Positions 7,465 through 16,919 of a stretch of DNA of 64,000 bases are shown piece by piece. Positions within the stretch are counted from its first letter, which is position 1; every line of letters starts with the position of its first letter. The position numbers and the translations under genes were made by a program. The stretch lies in assembly GCF_020708045.1 (NCBI RefSeq), contig NZ_JAJFES010000002.1, positions 248,001 to 312,000 of the forward strand, read 5' to 3'. This stretch comes from Massilia sp. IC2-278 (GTDB lineage Bacteria; Pseudomonadota; Gammaproteobacteria; Burkholderiales; Burkholderiaceae_D). The notes under the pieces are model-generated. The model worked only from the letters and a program-made list of their open reading frames with translations. It did not search any database and had not been told where the DNA came from.

Positions 7465-9969
7465 ATGACTCTCCCACTCCATACTCTTGCAATGCGAATT
7501 GCCGCAATCGCGGCATTCGGTAGCACCCTGGTAGCCTGCGGCGGCGGCGGCGGCGGCTCGGGCTCGAACACCAGCCTGGCCGGCACCTCGGCAAGCATTC
7601 CTGCACCCGCACCGGTCGCCACGCCAGCGCCGGAAGCGGCCGTTCCGGCCAGCAGCGCCGATCCTGAAGCGATCGAGCTGACCGAAGAAAATACCGGTAG
7701 CAATGCCGCTCCCGAATCCGAGCCGGCCGAGGTCGAAACCAATGTGCCGGCCATCCCGGCCCCGATCGGTACCGGTCCGGTTGCAGCGGCTCCTGTCACC
7801 ACGGCGCCCGTGACGACTGCACCGGTCACCACCGCGCCGGTTACCACTGTCCCGGTTGCCGACGTGCCCGCCAGCGGCGCCATTACCGCCCCGATCTCGG
7901 GTTCGATCCCGGCGCCCATGCCGGCTGTCATCGCCCCGCTCGTTCCGGTCGCAACGCCGGCCCCTAGCTACGCCGTGTACGGCCCGGTCACCGACGTGCG
8001 CCTGCAAAACACCGGCACCGCGGCCCAGGCGAATGCGCCGGTCACCTTCGGCCAGGTGTTCGCCGCCGGCGACCTGCTGCGCAACGAAATGCTGGTCGGC
8101 CGTCTCGACAACGGCACCATGGTCCCGCTGCAGCTCGACGTCAAGGCCAGCCACCCGGACGGTTCGGTGCGCCATGCCGTGATCTCGGCCATCCTGCCTG
8201 GCCTGGCCGCCAATGAAGCGCGCACCATGACGCTGCTGAAGACGAATGCGCCGGTCGCCCAGGCCGCACCGTCGCCGAAGACCCTGCTGTCGAACGGTTT
8301 CAGCGCCTCGGTGCATGCCACCATCAACGGCGTCGAGTATAAGGCTTCGGCCGACGACCTGATCAAGAGCGGCTGGAAATACAACACCTGGCTGTCGGGC
8401 GCCATCGCCAACGAATGGCAGGTCTCGGCGCCGCTGACCAGCGCGGCCGGCGTGGAACACCCGCACCTGAGCGCACGCTTCGCGATCCGCTGGTACGAGG
8501 GCATCAAGAAAGCGCGCGTCGACGTCACCCTGGAAAACAACTGGGCCTATGAGCCGAACCCGAGCAACATCACCTACGACGCGAAAGTCGTGGTGCGCGG
8601 CCAGGAAGTGTATAACGCGCCGGCCATGACGCACCTGCACCACAGCCGCTGGCGCAAGCTGTTCTGGTGGGGCGAGGCGCCGCAAGTGTACGTGCGCCAC
8701 AACACCGCCTACCTGATCGCCAGCCGCGCCGTGCCGAACTACGACCAGACCGTGGTGACGCCGGAAGCGAGCCTGAAGAGCCTGATGACCAAGTGGACCG
8801 GCAAGGCCATCGAGCCGATGGGCGTGGGCCTGGCCAACTCCTACATGCCGAGCACCGGCGGGCGTAACGACCTCGGCATCATGCCTGGCTGGGCCGCGAC
8901 CTACCTGCTGAGCATGGACCCGCGCGCCAAGACCGTCACCCTGGGCACGGCCGACCTGGCCGGCAGCTGGTCGTCGCACTACCGCGACAAGAACACGGAC
9001 CGTCCGGTCAGCCTGGTCGACTTCCCGTACATGACCATCCTGGGCCGTTCGACCGACACCAAGAACCCGGCGACCAAGCAGTACGAAGCCTTCCCGGTGT
9101 GCCCGAAATCGGCCTGCACCACGCCGAACAGCCATGATGCCTCGCACCAGCCTGGCTTTGCCTACCTGCCTTACCTGGTAACCGGCGACTATTACTACCT
9201 GGAAGAGCTGCAGTTCTGGGGCATGTACAACGTGTTCCAGTCGAACCCGGGCTACCGTTCGAACATCAAGGGCCTGCTGCACCGCGACCAGGTGCGCGGC
9301 CAGGCATGGAGCATCCGTACGCTGGCCGAAGCGGCCTACATCACGCCGGACAGCGACCGCCTGAAGGAGCATTTCGCACGCATCCTGGAAAGCAACATGG
9401 AGTGGTACAACACCACCTATACCCGCAACGCCTCGGCCAACTTCTTCGGCGTGCTGGACATGGGTAGCGCGGTGATCTACAACAGCAAGCGCGGCATCGC
9501 GCCGTGGCAGGACGACTTCTTCACCCAGGCCGTCGGCCACGCCGCGGAACTCGGCTTCACCAGCGCCAAGACCCTGATGAGCTGGAAAGGCAAGGCGCCG
9601 GTCCTGCGCATGACCGACCCGGCGATGTGCTGGATCGATGCCTCGCTGTACTCGATGGTCATCCGCGAAACGGAAACCAGCCCGTTCTTCACCAGCATGG
9701 CGCCGTCCGTGACGGCCAGCCAGTCGGAAGGCTTCCGTGCCCTGGCCTGCGGCAGCTCGGCGATGGCGACCTTCCTCGGCCTGAAAGTGGGCGAGATGAC
9801 CGGCTACTCCTCGAGCGTGACCGGCTACCCGTCGAACATGCAGCCGGCCCTGGCCTACGCCGCCGATGCAGGCTTGCCGAACGCGGCAGCCGCCTGGACC
9901 AAGTTCATGGCCCGTACCGTGAAGCCGAACTACGGCACCAGCCCGCAGTTCGCGATCGTGCCGCGCTGA
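7465..9969 (+). CDS. large secreted lipoprotein, RIFT-barrel-like
   Basis: About 834 residues. A lipoprotein signal ends in the lipobox LVAC with Cys about 25, followed by a Gly tract. A Thr/Pro/Val-rich spacer with repeats of TTAPV covers roughly residues 95-165. The folded part begins near YGPVTDVRLQNTGT. Its next stretch, VTFGQVFAAGDLLRNEM then MVPLQLDVKASHPDGSVRHA, resembles the N-terminal RIFT barrel of PcRGLX/YetA-like proteins; the rest, rich in aromatic and His/Trp residues, may be an alpha-helical barrel. A cell-surface polysaccharide lyase or hydrolase is a reasonable guess. ATG 7465 is preferred; GTG 7435 and ATG 7492 are alternatives in frame. A strong terminator follows. Confidence is high for lipoprotein, low for enzyme type. 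Confidence 0.6.
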   Translation: MTLPLHTLAMRIAAIAAFGSTLVACGGGGGGSGSNTSLAGTSASIPAPAPVATPAPEAAVPASSADPEAIELTEENTGSNAAPESEPAEVETNVPAIPAPIGTGPVAAAPVTTAPVTTAPVTTAPVTTVPVADVPASGAITAPISGSIPAPMPAVIAPLVPVATPAPSYAVYGPVTDVRLQNTGTAAQANAPVTFGQVFAAGDLLRNEMLVGRLDNGTMVPLQLDVKASHPDGSVRHAVISAILPGLAANEARTMTLLKTNAPVAQAAPSPKTLLSNGFSASVHATINGVEYKASADDLIKSGWKYNTWLSGAIANEWQVSAPLTSAAGVEHPHLSARFAIRWYEGIKKARVDVTLENNWAYEPNPSNITYDAKVVVRGQEVYNAPAMTHLHHSRWRKLFWWGEAPQVYVRHNTAYLIASRAVPNYDQTVVTPEASLKSLMTKWTGKAIEPMGVGLANSYMPSTGGRNDLGIMPGWAATYLLSMDPRAKTVTLGTADLAGSWSSHYRDKNTDRPVSLVDFPYMTILGRSTDTKNPATKQYEAFPVCPKSACTTPNSHDASHQPGFAYLPYLVTGDYYYLEELQFWGMYNVFQSNPGYRSNIKGLLHRDQVRGQAWSIRTLAEAAYITPDSDRLKEHFARILESNMEWYNTTYTRNASANFFGVLDMGSAVIYNSKRGIAPWQDDFFTQAVGHAAELGFTSAKTLMSWKGKAPVLRMTDPAMCWIDASLYSMVIRETETSPFFTSMAPSVTASQSEGFRALACGSSAMATFLGLKVGEMTGYSSSVTGYPSNMQPALAYAADAGLPNAAAAWTKFMARTVKPNYGTSPQFAIVPR

Positions 9970-9990
9970 TCCCGGTCCCGCAGTAAAACA

Positions 9991-10028
9991 AAAGCCCCGG
10001 CCGCCGCAAGGCGCCGGGGCTTTTTTTC
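9991..10028 (+). terminator. rho-independent terminator of the lipoprotein gene
   Basis: GC-rich hairpin AAAGCCCCGGC...GCCGGGGCTTT followed by a run of T, starting about 20 nt after the stop. The symmetrical A and T runs mean it may also stop the convergent minus-strand gene ending at 10043. Confidence 0.9.
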
Positions 10029-10042
10029 GTCCATTTACCCTG

Positions 10043-11113
10043 TCATTCGGCCTTGGCCAGGCTCGGCGCCGCCAGCGGCACGCCGTCCGCGCCGGGCTGG
10101 CGCGGCGGCGCCGTGGCGATCACGGCGCTGAAGGCGTTCGGCGCGATGCGCATCGCCAGCCGGTAGGCCACGACCAGCACGGCCGTGGTCAGCACCGGCG
10201 CCAGCAGCCAGTACACGGGATAAGGCACCGCTTTCGCCAGCGGCCGGTAGACGATCCAGGTGGCCATCAGCACCGGCGCGTGGGCGACGAACACGAAGAA
10301 GCTGTACTTGCTCATACGCGCCAGCCAGGCGCCGAAGGCGGTGCTGCTCAGGAGCGCGGCCGCCGGCCAGATCAGGAAGGGGCCGGCCATGCGCAGGTAG
10401 TTGGTATTGGCCACGCGGAAGGCCACTACCGCCGCGCACAGGCCCACGAACAGCGCCAGGCAGGGCAGCGCGTAGCGGTCCAGCGCGCACAGATTCCAGC
10501 GCCGCACCGCGGCCAGGCCGCCGAGGTAGAACACCGGCGCCATCACGTCGCGCAGCAGGAAGCGCCCGTCGAGGTTGTTCATGAAGACCAGCAGCACCGC
10601 GCCCAGGCCCAGCCAGGGGCAGTGGCGCAGCATCCAGCCGAACAGCGGCGCCACCAGCATCAGCATGATCAGGTCGCGCAGGAAGTTGAGCGGATAGTTG
10701 ATCGGGGAATCGGTGAGGCCGAAGGCGGCGTTCGCCCAGCCGCGCGGATCGTCCGGCACCATGTCTTCGCCCAGGCTGACGTGCAGGCCGTTTTCCAGTA
10801 AATCGGCGGCGCCCAGCAGCAGCAGGTTGAAGAACAGGAAGGGCACGACGATGGTGCAGAATTTTTTCAGCGCCAGCTTGCCCGGTTTCAGGTCGAGCAT
10901 CGAGCGGAACAGCAGGTAGCCGGAGATGCAGGTCAGCACCGGCACCGTGGTGCGGAAGGCGGCATTCTGGAAGAAGGACTTGATCAGGTCGAAGGTGCCT
11001 CCGCCCACCTCCTTGATCGGCACGAAAGGCGGGGTGTGCAGGAGCACGACACCGAAAATCATCAGGAAGCGCAGCATCGATATGCGCTTGCGTACCTCAT
11101 CTTCATACTGCAT
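10043..11113 (-). CDS. membrane acyltransferase (acyltransferase 3 family)
   Basis: A 356-residue polytopic membrane protein with about ten hydrophobic segments. The start RKRISMLRFLMIFGVVLLHT has the Arg...His pattern of acyltransferase-3 proteins, in which the His in the first helix region takes part in acyl transfer. Such enzymes O-acylate exopolysaccharide, LPS or periplasmic glucans. ATG 11113 has GGGGAT 6 nt upstream and fits the hydrophilic start QYEDEV; an in-frame ATG at 11155 is less likely. The Ala/Pro-rich C-terminal tail (about 30 residues) is cytoplasmic. The neighbouring OpgC-like gene at 15613 is a second protein of this general class. Confidence 0.75.
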   Translation of the reverse strand: MQYEDEVRKRISMLRFLMIFGVVLLHTPPFVPIKEVGGGTFDLIKSFFQNAAFRTTVPVLTCISGYLLFRSMLDLKPGKLALKKFCTIVVPFLFFNLLLLGAADLLENGLHVSLGEDMVPDDPRGWANAAFGLTDSPINYPLNFLRDLIMLMLVAPLFGWMLRHCPWLGLGAVLLVFMNNLDGRFLLRDVMAPVFYLGGLAAVRRWNLCALDRYALPCLALFVGLCAAVVAFRVANTNYLRMAGPFLIWPAAALLSSTAFGAWLARMSKYSFFVFVAHAPVLMATWIVYRPLAKAVPYPVYWLLAPVLTTAVLVVAYRLAMRIAPNAFSAVIATAPPRQPGADGVPLAAPSLAKAE

Positions 11114-11226
11114 CGCAGCATCCCCGTTTGTATTATTGAAAAAATAATAACGCAAGAGCGGGCTGAAGCTTGAAAGCTTTTCAATCGTGTGGGGGCTTTG
11201 CCACAGAATGATGCGGTGCAGAAATG

Positions 11227-11257
11227 AAAAAGCCGCCCAGCTTGCGCGGGGCGGCTT
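11227..11257 (-). terminator. terminator of the first M13 peptidase gene
   Basis: On the minus strand a 9-bp stem AAGCCGCCC/GGGCGGCTT (11257-11230) is followed by TTTTT. It lies about 45 nt after the stop codon at 11303. Confidence 0.85.
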
Positions 11258-11269
11258 CGATCAGGCAAA

Positions 11270-11311
11270 CAGCATTACCGGATGCGCATTACCAGATGCG
11301 CATTACCAGAT
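11270..11311. repeat. three tandem 14-bp units over a stop codon
   Basis: Units GCGCATTACCAGAT at 11284-11297 and 11298-11311 are identical; CAGCATTACCGGAT at 11270-11283 is a diverged third. The TAA of the M13 gene (11305-11303) lies in the last unit, so the terminal codons and stop have been copied downstream. Confidence 0.9.
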
Positions 11312-13372
11312 AATCACGCGGTCCTTCGGCGCCAGGTACATCTTGTCGCCCTGCTTCACCTTGAAGGCTTCGTAGAAGCCCGGCTGGTTCTTCAGGGTAC
11401 CGTTGGCGCGGTACTGGCCCGGCGAGTGCGGGTCGGTCTTCACCTGGGCGATCTGCGCCGGTTCGCGCATCTTCGAACGCCATACCTGGGCCCAGCCCAT
11501 GTACAGGCGCTGTTCGCCGGTGAGGCCGTTGATCACCGGGGCTTTCTTGCCGTTCAGCGAGATCTGGTAGGCCTTGGCCGCAATGGCGAGACCCGAGTTG
11601 TCGGCGATGTTCTCGCCCAGGGTCAGTTCGCCATTCACGTGGTAGCCAGGCAGCGGCTCGAAGGCGTTGTACTGCTCGACCAGCATCTTGGTCTTGGCCT
11701 TGAAGTTCTTGTGGTCCGACGGGCTCCACCAGTCGCGCAGGTTGCCGTCGCCGTCGTACTGGGCGCCCTGGTCGTCGAAGCCGTGGCTGATCTCGTGGCC
11801 GATGACGGCGCCGATGCCGCCGTAGTTGACCGCGTCATCCGCGTTGGCGTCGAAGAACGGCGGCTGCAGGATCGCGGCCGGGAACACGATTTCGTTCATC
11901 TCCGGGTTGTAGTACGCGTTGATGGTCTGCGGCGTCATGCCCCACTCTTCGCGGTCGATCGGCTTGCCCAATTTGTTGAGCTCGCGGTCGGATTCGACCA
12001 CGCGCGAACGCATCACGTTGCCGACCAGGTCGTCACGCTTGACGACCAGCGCCGAGTAGTCCTTCCACTTGTTCGGGTAGCCGATCTTCGGGGTGAACTT
12101 GGCCAGCTTGGCTTGCGCTTCCTTCTTGGTGGCCGGGCTCATCCAGTCGAGCTTGTCGATGCTCTGCTTGTAGGCGACCAGCAGGTTCTTGACCAGGGTT
12201 TCCATGCGCGCCTTGCGCTCGGCCGGGAAGTGTTCGGCCACGTACAGCTTGCCGACGGCTTCGCCCTGGGCACGCTCGACCACGCCGACGCCACGCTTCC
12301 AGCGCGGTTCGATCTGGGTCACGCCCGACAGGGTCTTGCCGTAGAAGTCGAAGCGCTGGTCGACAAAGGCCTTCGACAGGTAGCTGCTGTAGCTGTCGAC
12401 CAGGTGCATCGCCAGGTAGGCTTTCCAGGTGTCGAGCGAAGTCTTGTTCGACAGCTCGGCGAAGCCCTTCAGGTAGGTCGGCTGGCTGACGATGACGTAA
12501 TCGGTCTTGCCGGTGATGCCCGCGGTTTGCAGCCAGGTGGCCCAGTCGTAGTTCGGGGCGATCTTGGCCATGTCGGCCAGGTTGACCTTGTTGTAGGCCT
12601 TGATCGGGTCGCGCAGCTCGACCTTGGTCCACTGCACCTTGGCCAGCTCGGTCTCGAAGTCGACGATGGCTTTGGCGTTGGCGGCGGCGTTCTTGTCGCC
12701 GGCCAGCGTCAGGGTCTTCTCGATGTGGGTCAGGTACTTGGCTTTTACGTCCGCCAGTTTCGCGTCGTCGGTTTTCAGGTAGTAGTCGCGGTCGGGCATG
12801 CCCAGGCCGCCCTGGTAGATGTCGGCCACGTACTTGGTCGAATCCTTGTTGTCCTGGTGGATGCCGAAGTCGAACGGCACGTTGACGCCGATCTTGCCCA
12901 GGCGCGCCAGCACGGCCGGCAGCTCGGACTTGTCCTTGATAGCGGCGATCTTGCCCAGTTCGCTACTCAAAGGGGTGACGCCCAGCTGCTCGAGGCGCGC
13001 TTCGTCCATGAAGCTGGCCCAGAAGTCGCCGATGCGCTGGGCATCGGTGCCGGCGGCCGGATTGCCGGCGGCGGCCTTCTCGATGATGCCGCGGATCTGC
13101 GGCAGGGTGTTCTCGCGCAGTTCCATGAACGAGCCCCAGCTCGACTTGTCGGCCGGGATTTCGACGTTCTTCAGCCACTTGCCGTTCAGGTATTCGAAGA
13201 AGTCGTCCTGCGGGCGCACGCTCGATTCGATGTATTCGGTGGCGATGCCGGCCGACAGGACCGGGGCTTTCGCCGTCTTGGTGCTTGCTGCAGCCGCGGC
13301 AGCGCCGGATTCAGCTTGTGCGAAACCGGCGATCAGTGCCAGCGTCAGGGCGCTCAGCATGTGCTTTTTCAT
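11303..13372 (-). CDS. M13 family zinc metallopeptidase, copy A
   Basis: A 689-residue secreted neprilysin-type (PepO/M13) endopeptidase. The signal peptide is residues 1-20 (KKHMLSALTLALIAGFAQA). The zinc site is HEISH at 526-530, the third ligand lies in GENIADNSGL, and NAYYNPEMNEIVFPAAILQP and DPHSPGQYRANGT are the usual substrate-binding and second-His (RxNG) motifs. It degrades peptides in the periplasm or outside. ATG 13372 has GGAGA 6 nt upstream. A paralogue with the same motifs lies directly upstream on the same strand (13490-15544), so the pair is a tandem duplication. The 117-nt gap between them may hold a separate promoter. Confidence 0.93.
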   Translation of the reverse strand: MKKHMLSALTLALIAGFAQAESGAAAAAASTKTAKAPVLSAGIATEYIESSVRPQDDFFEYLNGKWLKNVEIPADKSSWGSFMELRENTLPQIRGIIEKAAAGNPAAGTDAQRIGDFWASFMDEARLEQLGVTPLSSELGKIAAIKDKSELPAVLARLGKIGVNVPFDFGIHQDNKDSTKYVADIYQGGLGMPDRDYYLKTDDAKLADVKAKYLTHIEKTLTLAGDKNAAANAKAIVDFETELAKVQWTKVELRDPIKAYNKVNLADMAKIAPNYDWATWLQTAGITGKTDYVIVSQPTYLKGFAELSNKTSLDTWKAYLAMHLVDSYSSYLSKAFVDQRFDFYGKTLSGVTQIEPRWKRGVGVVERAQGEAVGKLYVAEHFPAERKARMETLVKNLLVAYKQSIDKLDWMSPATKKEAQAKLAKFTPKIGYPNKWKDYSALVVKRDDLVGNVMRSRVVESDRELNKLGKPIDREEWGMTPQTINAYYNPEMNEIVFPAAILQPPFFDANADDAVNYGGIGAVIGHEISHGFDDQGAQYDGDGNLRDWWSPSDHKNFKAKTKMLVEQYNAFEPLPGYHVNGELTLGENIADNSGLAIAAKAYQISLNGKKAPVINGLTGEQRLYMGWAQVWRSKMREPAQIAQVKTDPHSPGQYRANGTLKNQPGFYEAFKVKQGDKMYLAPKDRVIIW

Positions 13373-13489
13373 GTGTCTCTCCACTGTTTTGAATGATATC
13401 GGCCGGCACCTTGTGAGCGCCGGCCGTTTTCCGTCAGATATGCATACGTCCCGTAGATTCAGGCGTTCTGCACGATCAGACCGATGACT

Positions 13490-15544
13490 TTACCAGATCG
13501 AGACGCGATCTTTCGGCGCCAGGTACATTTTGTCGCCTTCCTTCACACCGAAGGCTTCGTAGAAGGCCGGGTGGTTCATCACGGTGCCGTTGGCGCGGAA
13601 CTGGCCCGGCGAGTGCGGGTCGGTCTTCACTTGCACGATCTGCTGGGCTTCGCGCATCTTCGAGCGCCACACCTGGCCGAAGCCCATGAAGAAGCGCTGG
13701 TCGCCGGTCAGGCCGTCGATGACAGGCGCCGGTTTGCCCTTCAGCGAGATCTTGTAGGCTTTGTAGGCAATCGCCAGGCCCGAGTTGTCGCCGATGTTCT
13801 CGCCCAGGGTCAGTTCGCCGTTGACGTTATAGCCAGGCAGCGGGCTGTAGCTGTTGTACTGCTTGACCAGCATGTCGGTGCGCTTTTTAAAGGCGTCCAG
13901 GTCTTCCTTGGTCCACCAGTTGCGCAGGTTGCCTTCGCCGTCGGACTGGCTGCCCTTGTCGTCGAAGCCGTGGCCGATCTCGTGGCCGATCACGGCGCCG
14001 ATGGCGCCATAGTTGACGGCGTCGTCGGCGCGCATGTCGAAGAACGGCGGCTGCAGGATCGCGGCCGGGAACACGATCTCGTTCATCGAGCTGCTGTAGT
14101 AGGCGTTCACCGTCTGCGGCGTCATGCCCCACTCTTCGCGGTCGATCGGCTGGCCCAGCTTGGTGATGTTGCGGTTGTAGCCGAACTCCGAAGCGCGCTT
14201 GACGTTGCCGATCAGGTCATCGCTGCGGATGGCGAGCTTCGAGTAGTCGCGCCACTTGTTCGGGTAGCCGACCTTCGGCACGAACTTCGCCAGCTTGGCC
14301 TGGGCTTCGACCTTGGTGGCCGGGGTCATCCAGTCGAGGTTGTCGATGCTTTCCTTGTAGGCGGCGGTGACGTTCTTCACCAGCTCTTCCATGCGCGCCT
14401 TGCGCTCGGCCGGGAAGTATTTTTCCACGTACAGCTTGCCGGCGGCTTCGCCCAGCGCGCCTTCGACCAGCGACACGCCCGACTTCCAGCGTGGACGGTT
14501 CTCGGTGACGCCGGTCAGCACGGTGCCGTAGAAGGCGAAGTTGGCGTCGACGAATGCCTTCGACAGGTAAGGCGAGTATTCGCGCAGCAGCTGCCATTCG
14601 AAGTAGGACTTCAGGGTCGCCAGGTCGGTCTTGGCCAGCACGGTGTTGAAGCCGGTCAGGTAGCTCGGCTGGGCGACGATGATGTAGTCGATCTTGTTAC
14701 CGATGCCGGAAGCGTTGAGGGCGGCGTTCCAGTCGTAGCCCGGGGTCAGCTTGGCCAGTTCGGCCAGGCTCATCTTGTTGTAGCGCTTGACCGGGTCGCG
14801 GTTCTCGACCTTGGTCCACTGCACCTGCGCCAGTTCGGTCTCGAAGGCGACAATGGCCTTGGCTTGCGCCGCGGCGTTCTTCTCGCCGGCCAGGGTCAGG
14901 ATCTGGGCGACGTGCGCTTCGTACTTGGCGCGGGTGTCGGCCATGCGCTTGTCGTCGAGCTTCAGGTAGTAGTCGCGGTCCGGCATGCCCAGGCCGCTCT
15001 GGCCGATGTAGGTGGCGTACTTGGTGGAGGCACGCGCATCCTGGCCGACGCGGATGCCGTACGGGGTCGACACGCCGATCTTCGACAGGTGGGCCACCAG
15101 TTCCGGCACGGCCTTTTTGTCCTTCAGGCCACGGATGCGCTGCAGCTCGCTCGAGAGCGGCTTCACGCCCAGGGTTTCGAGCCTGGCTTCATCCATGAAG
15201 CTGGCGTACAGGTCGCCGATCTTCTGGGCGTCGGTGCCGGCCTTCTTGCCCTGGTCTTTCTGGGCCGCCTCGATGATTTCGCGCAGGTGGGCCTGGGCGT
15301 CGTCGCGCAGCTGCATGAAGGTGCCCCAGCTGGCCTTGTCGGCCGGGATCTCGGTCGACTTCAGCCATTTGCCGTTCAGGTGGGTGAAGAAGTCGTCCTG
15401 AGGACGCACCGAGTTGTCGATGAACTGGGTGTCGATCCCGGAGATCGGCGCGGATGCCTGGGCGCTGGTCGGGGTGGCGTCGCCGGCGTGGGCGAACGCG
15501 GCCAGCACGGACAGGGTCAGGGTGCTCAGAAGGGTACGTTTCAA
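13490..15544 (-). CDS. M13 family zinc metallopeptidase, copy B
   Basis: A 684-residue paralogue of copy A, with the same order of motifs: signal peptide ending AAFAHA, zinc site HEIGH at 521-525, GENIGDNSGL, NAYYSSSMNEIVFPAAILQP and DPHSPGQFRANGT. The start is probably TTG 15544: GAGGATC precedes it and the signal peptide LKRTLLSTLTLSVLAAFAHA begins there; the open frame reaches 15607 but those extra residues (CNVHRLPAPCRSF) do not look like a leader. Differences from copy A around the zinc site (HEIGH for HEISH) and in the pro-side loops hint at different specificity. Both products should be extracytoplasmic. Confidence 0.92.
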   Translation of the reverse strand: MKRTLLSTLTLSVLAAFAHAGDATPTSAQASAPISGIDTQFIDNSVRPQDDFFTHLNGKWLKSTEIPADKASWGTFMQLRDDAQAHLREIIEAAQKDQGKKAGTDAQKIGDLYASFMDEARLETLGVKPLSSELQRIRGLKDKKAVPELVAHLSKIGVSTPYGIRVGQDARASTKYATYIGQSGLGMPDRDYYLKLDDKRMADTRAKYEAHVAQILTLAGEKNAAAQAKAIVAFETELAQVQWTKVENRDPVKRYNKMSLAELAKLTPGYDWNAALNASGIGNKIDYIIVAQPSYLTGFNTVLAKTDLATLKSYFEWQLLREYSPYLSKAFVDANFAFYGTVLTGVTENRPRWKSGVSLVEGALGEAAGKLYVEKYFPAERKARMEELVKNVTAAYKESIDNLDWMTPATKVEAQAKLAKFVPKVGYPNKWRDYSKLAIRSDDLIGNVKRASEFGYNRNITKLGQPIDREEWGMTPQTVNAYYSSSMNEIVFPAAILQPPFFDMRADDAVNYGAIGAVIGHEIGHGFDDKGSQSDGEGNLRNWWTKEDLDAFKKRTDMLVKQYNSYSPLPGYNVNGELTLGENIGDNSGLAIAYKAYKISLKGKPAPVIDGLTGDQRFFMGFGQVWRSKMREAQQIVQVKTDPHSPGQFRANGTVMNHPAFYEAFGVKEGDKMYLAPKDRVSIW

Positions 15545-15612
15545 GATGATCCTCAATCTACAAAAAGAACGGCACGGGGCCGGGAGACGATGCACGTTAC
15601 AAGACACCGGTA

Positions 15613-16716
15613 TTACGAAGGCGGCCCGGGCTGGGCCAGCACGACAGGGGGAGCGCGCCTGACGGCACGGGCGCGGCGCTTCAGCACTTCCCGGTACAGC
15701 AGGGCGGGCAGGCTGAGGCTGGCGACGACCAGCATGTCGAAGCCGATGTTCGCCAGGAAGCCATACTGTTTGGCCACATGCATGGTCAGCGGCTCGGCCA
15801 GGTACACGACCAGCACGTGCCAGGTGAACACCTGCAGCGAATAGGTGCCGATGAAGCGGAACCAGGGCAGGCCGGCGTGGCGGTCGATCAGGCGCAGCAG
15901 GGCCAGCAGCAGCACCAGTTGGGCGATGACGTTCGCGAAGCGGAAGAAGCCGAGGTCGGACTTATCGAAATAAAACTGGATCCCCGCCGGCAGCACCACG
16001 ATGCCATGGCGCGCCAGGATGCAGAACACGACGATGGCGGCGGCGATCAATACCGAGGCGCGGCTCGGCGCCAGGTCGGTGCGGCCCTGGTGCTTGTGCG
16101 CGTAGCCCAGGTACAGACCGGTGACCCACAGCAGCTGCCAGCCGAACAGGTTGAAGAAGCCGTCGCTGCCGCTGATGCCCGAGGCCTCGGCCACGGCCGG
16201 CACCGGGTCGAACAGCTGGCCGGCCATCCACAGCGCCACGCTGCCCAGCAAAACCCAGGCGCCGCGCCCCTTGCCTAGCGCGTACAGCAGCACGGGAGTG
16301 AGCAGGGCGAAGACGATGTACATCGGCAGGATGTCGAAGTAGGTCGGCTGGTGCACCAGCAGCAGGGCGCCGGCGACCGTCTTCATGACGGACTGGTCGT
16401 CGACGAAGGAATGGCCGAAATAGCGGTCGTAGGCTGGCACCGCCAGCACCACGGCCAGCAGCAGGAAGAACGACAGGATGTGATACTTGTAGATCTTGAA
16501 GGCGCGCTTGCCGGAGGTGCGCAGCATGGCCAGGAAGGAGACGTGCGCGATCTGCGAGGTGATCGCATAGGTGTAGGCGGACAGCAAAATAAAGCCTTCG
16601 GCCGCCGAGACGAAGCCGAAAGGCTGGCGGGTCGCCATCACGCCCAGGTGGTTCAGCGTCATGAAGGCCAGCAGGATTCCGCGCAAGGTGTCGAGCCGGA
16701 TATCGCGTTTGCTCAT
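15613..16716 (-). CDS. OpgC-like membrane acyltransferase
   Basis: A 367-residue membrane protein with about ten transmembrane helices. The start RDIRLDTLRGILLAFMTLNH and the following FGFVSAAEGFILLSAYTYA match the OpgC family, which transfers succinyl or related groups to osmoregulated periplasmic glucans. The C-terminal tail is basic and cytoplasmic (LKRRARAVRRA). No opgG/opgH genes are nearby, so the acceptor could be another glycan. No clear ribosome site precedes ATG 16716. It is 68 nt upstream of the M13 copy B start on the same strand, but a shared transcript is not certain. Confidence 0.75.
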   Translation of the reverse strand: MSKRDIRLDTLRGILLAFMTLNHLGVMATRQPFGFVSAAEGFILLSAYTYAITSQIAHVSFLAMLRTSGKRAFKIYKYHILSFFLLLAVVLAVPAYDRYFGHSFVDDQSVMKTVAGALLLVHQPTYFDILPMYIVFALLTPVLLYALGKGRGAWVLLGSVALWMAGQLFDPVPAVAEASGISGSDGFFNLFGWQLLWVTGLYLGYAHKHQGRTDLAPSRASVLIAAAIVVFCILARHGIVVLPAGIQFYFDKSDLGFFRFANVIAQLVLLLALLRLIDRHAGLPWFRFIGTYSLQVFTWHVLVVYLAEPLTMHVAKQYGFLANIGFDMLVVASLSLPALLYREVLKRRARAVRRAPPVVLAQPGPPS

Positions 16717-16919
16717 GTTGTTATTGTCTGCTTGTCCTGTACCGATTGTTCAGTGCTTATTTTGCCAGTGCCGCAGTCCCTACGCCCTTCATCCTTCATC
16801 TTCGATTGCCGCGCCATGCTCCCCTCCCGGACATGGCACCTTATCAGCAAAACATTCTAGCAGCGGTCCGGGCCGGGAATGTGGCTGCCGGTGTCTTTGT
16901 TACGTTTCGATACACGGCC

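Noticed and set aside
7270-9540. A 756-codon minus-strand ORF
   Set aside because: Opposite the lipoprotein gene, which has a signal peptide and lipobox; the minus frame starts inside it and has no motif.
11282-15844. Plus-strand ORFs of 704 and 786 codons opposite the M13 peptidase genes
   Set aside because: They mirror the minus-strand M13 genes codon by codon; composition (runs of V, D, G, L, A, R) is that of antisense frames in GC-rich DNA and no motif is present.
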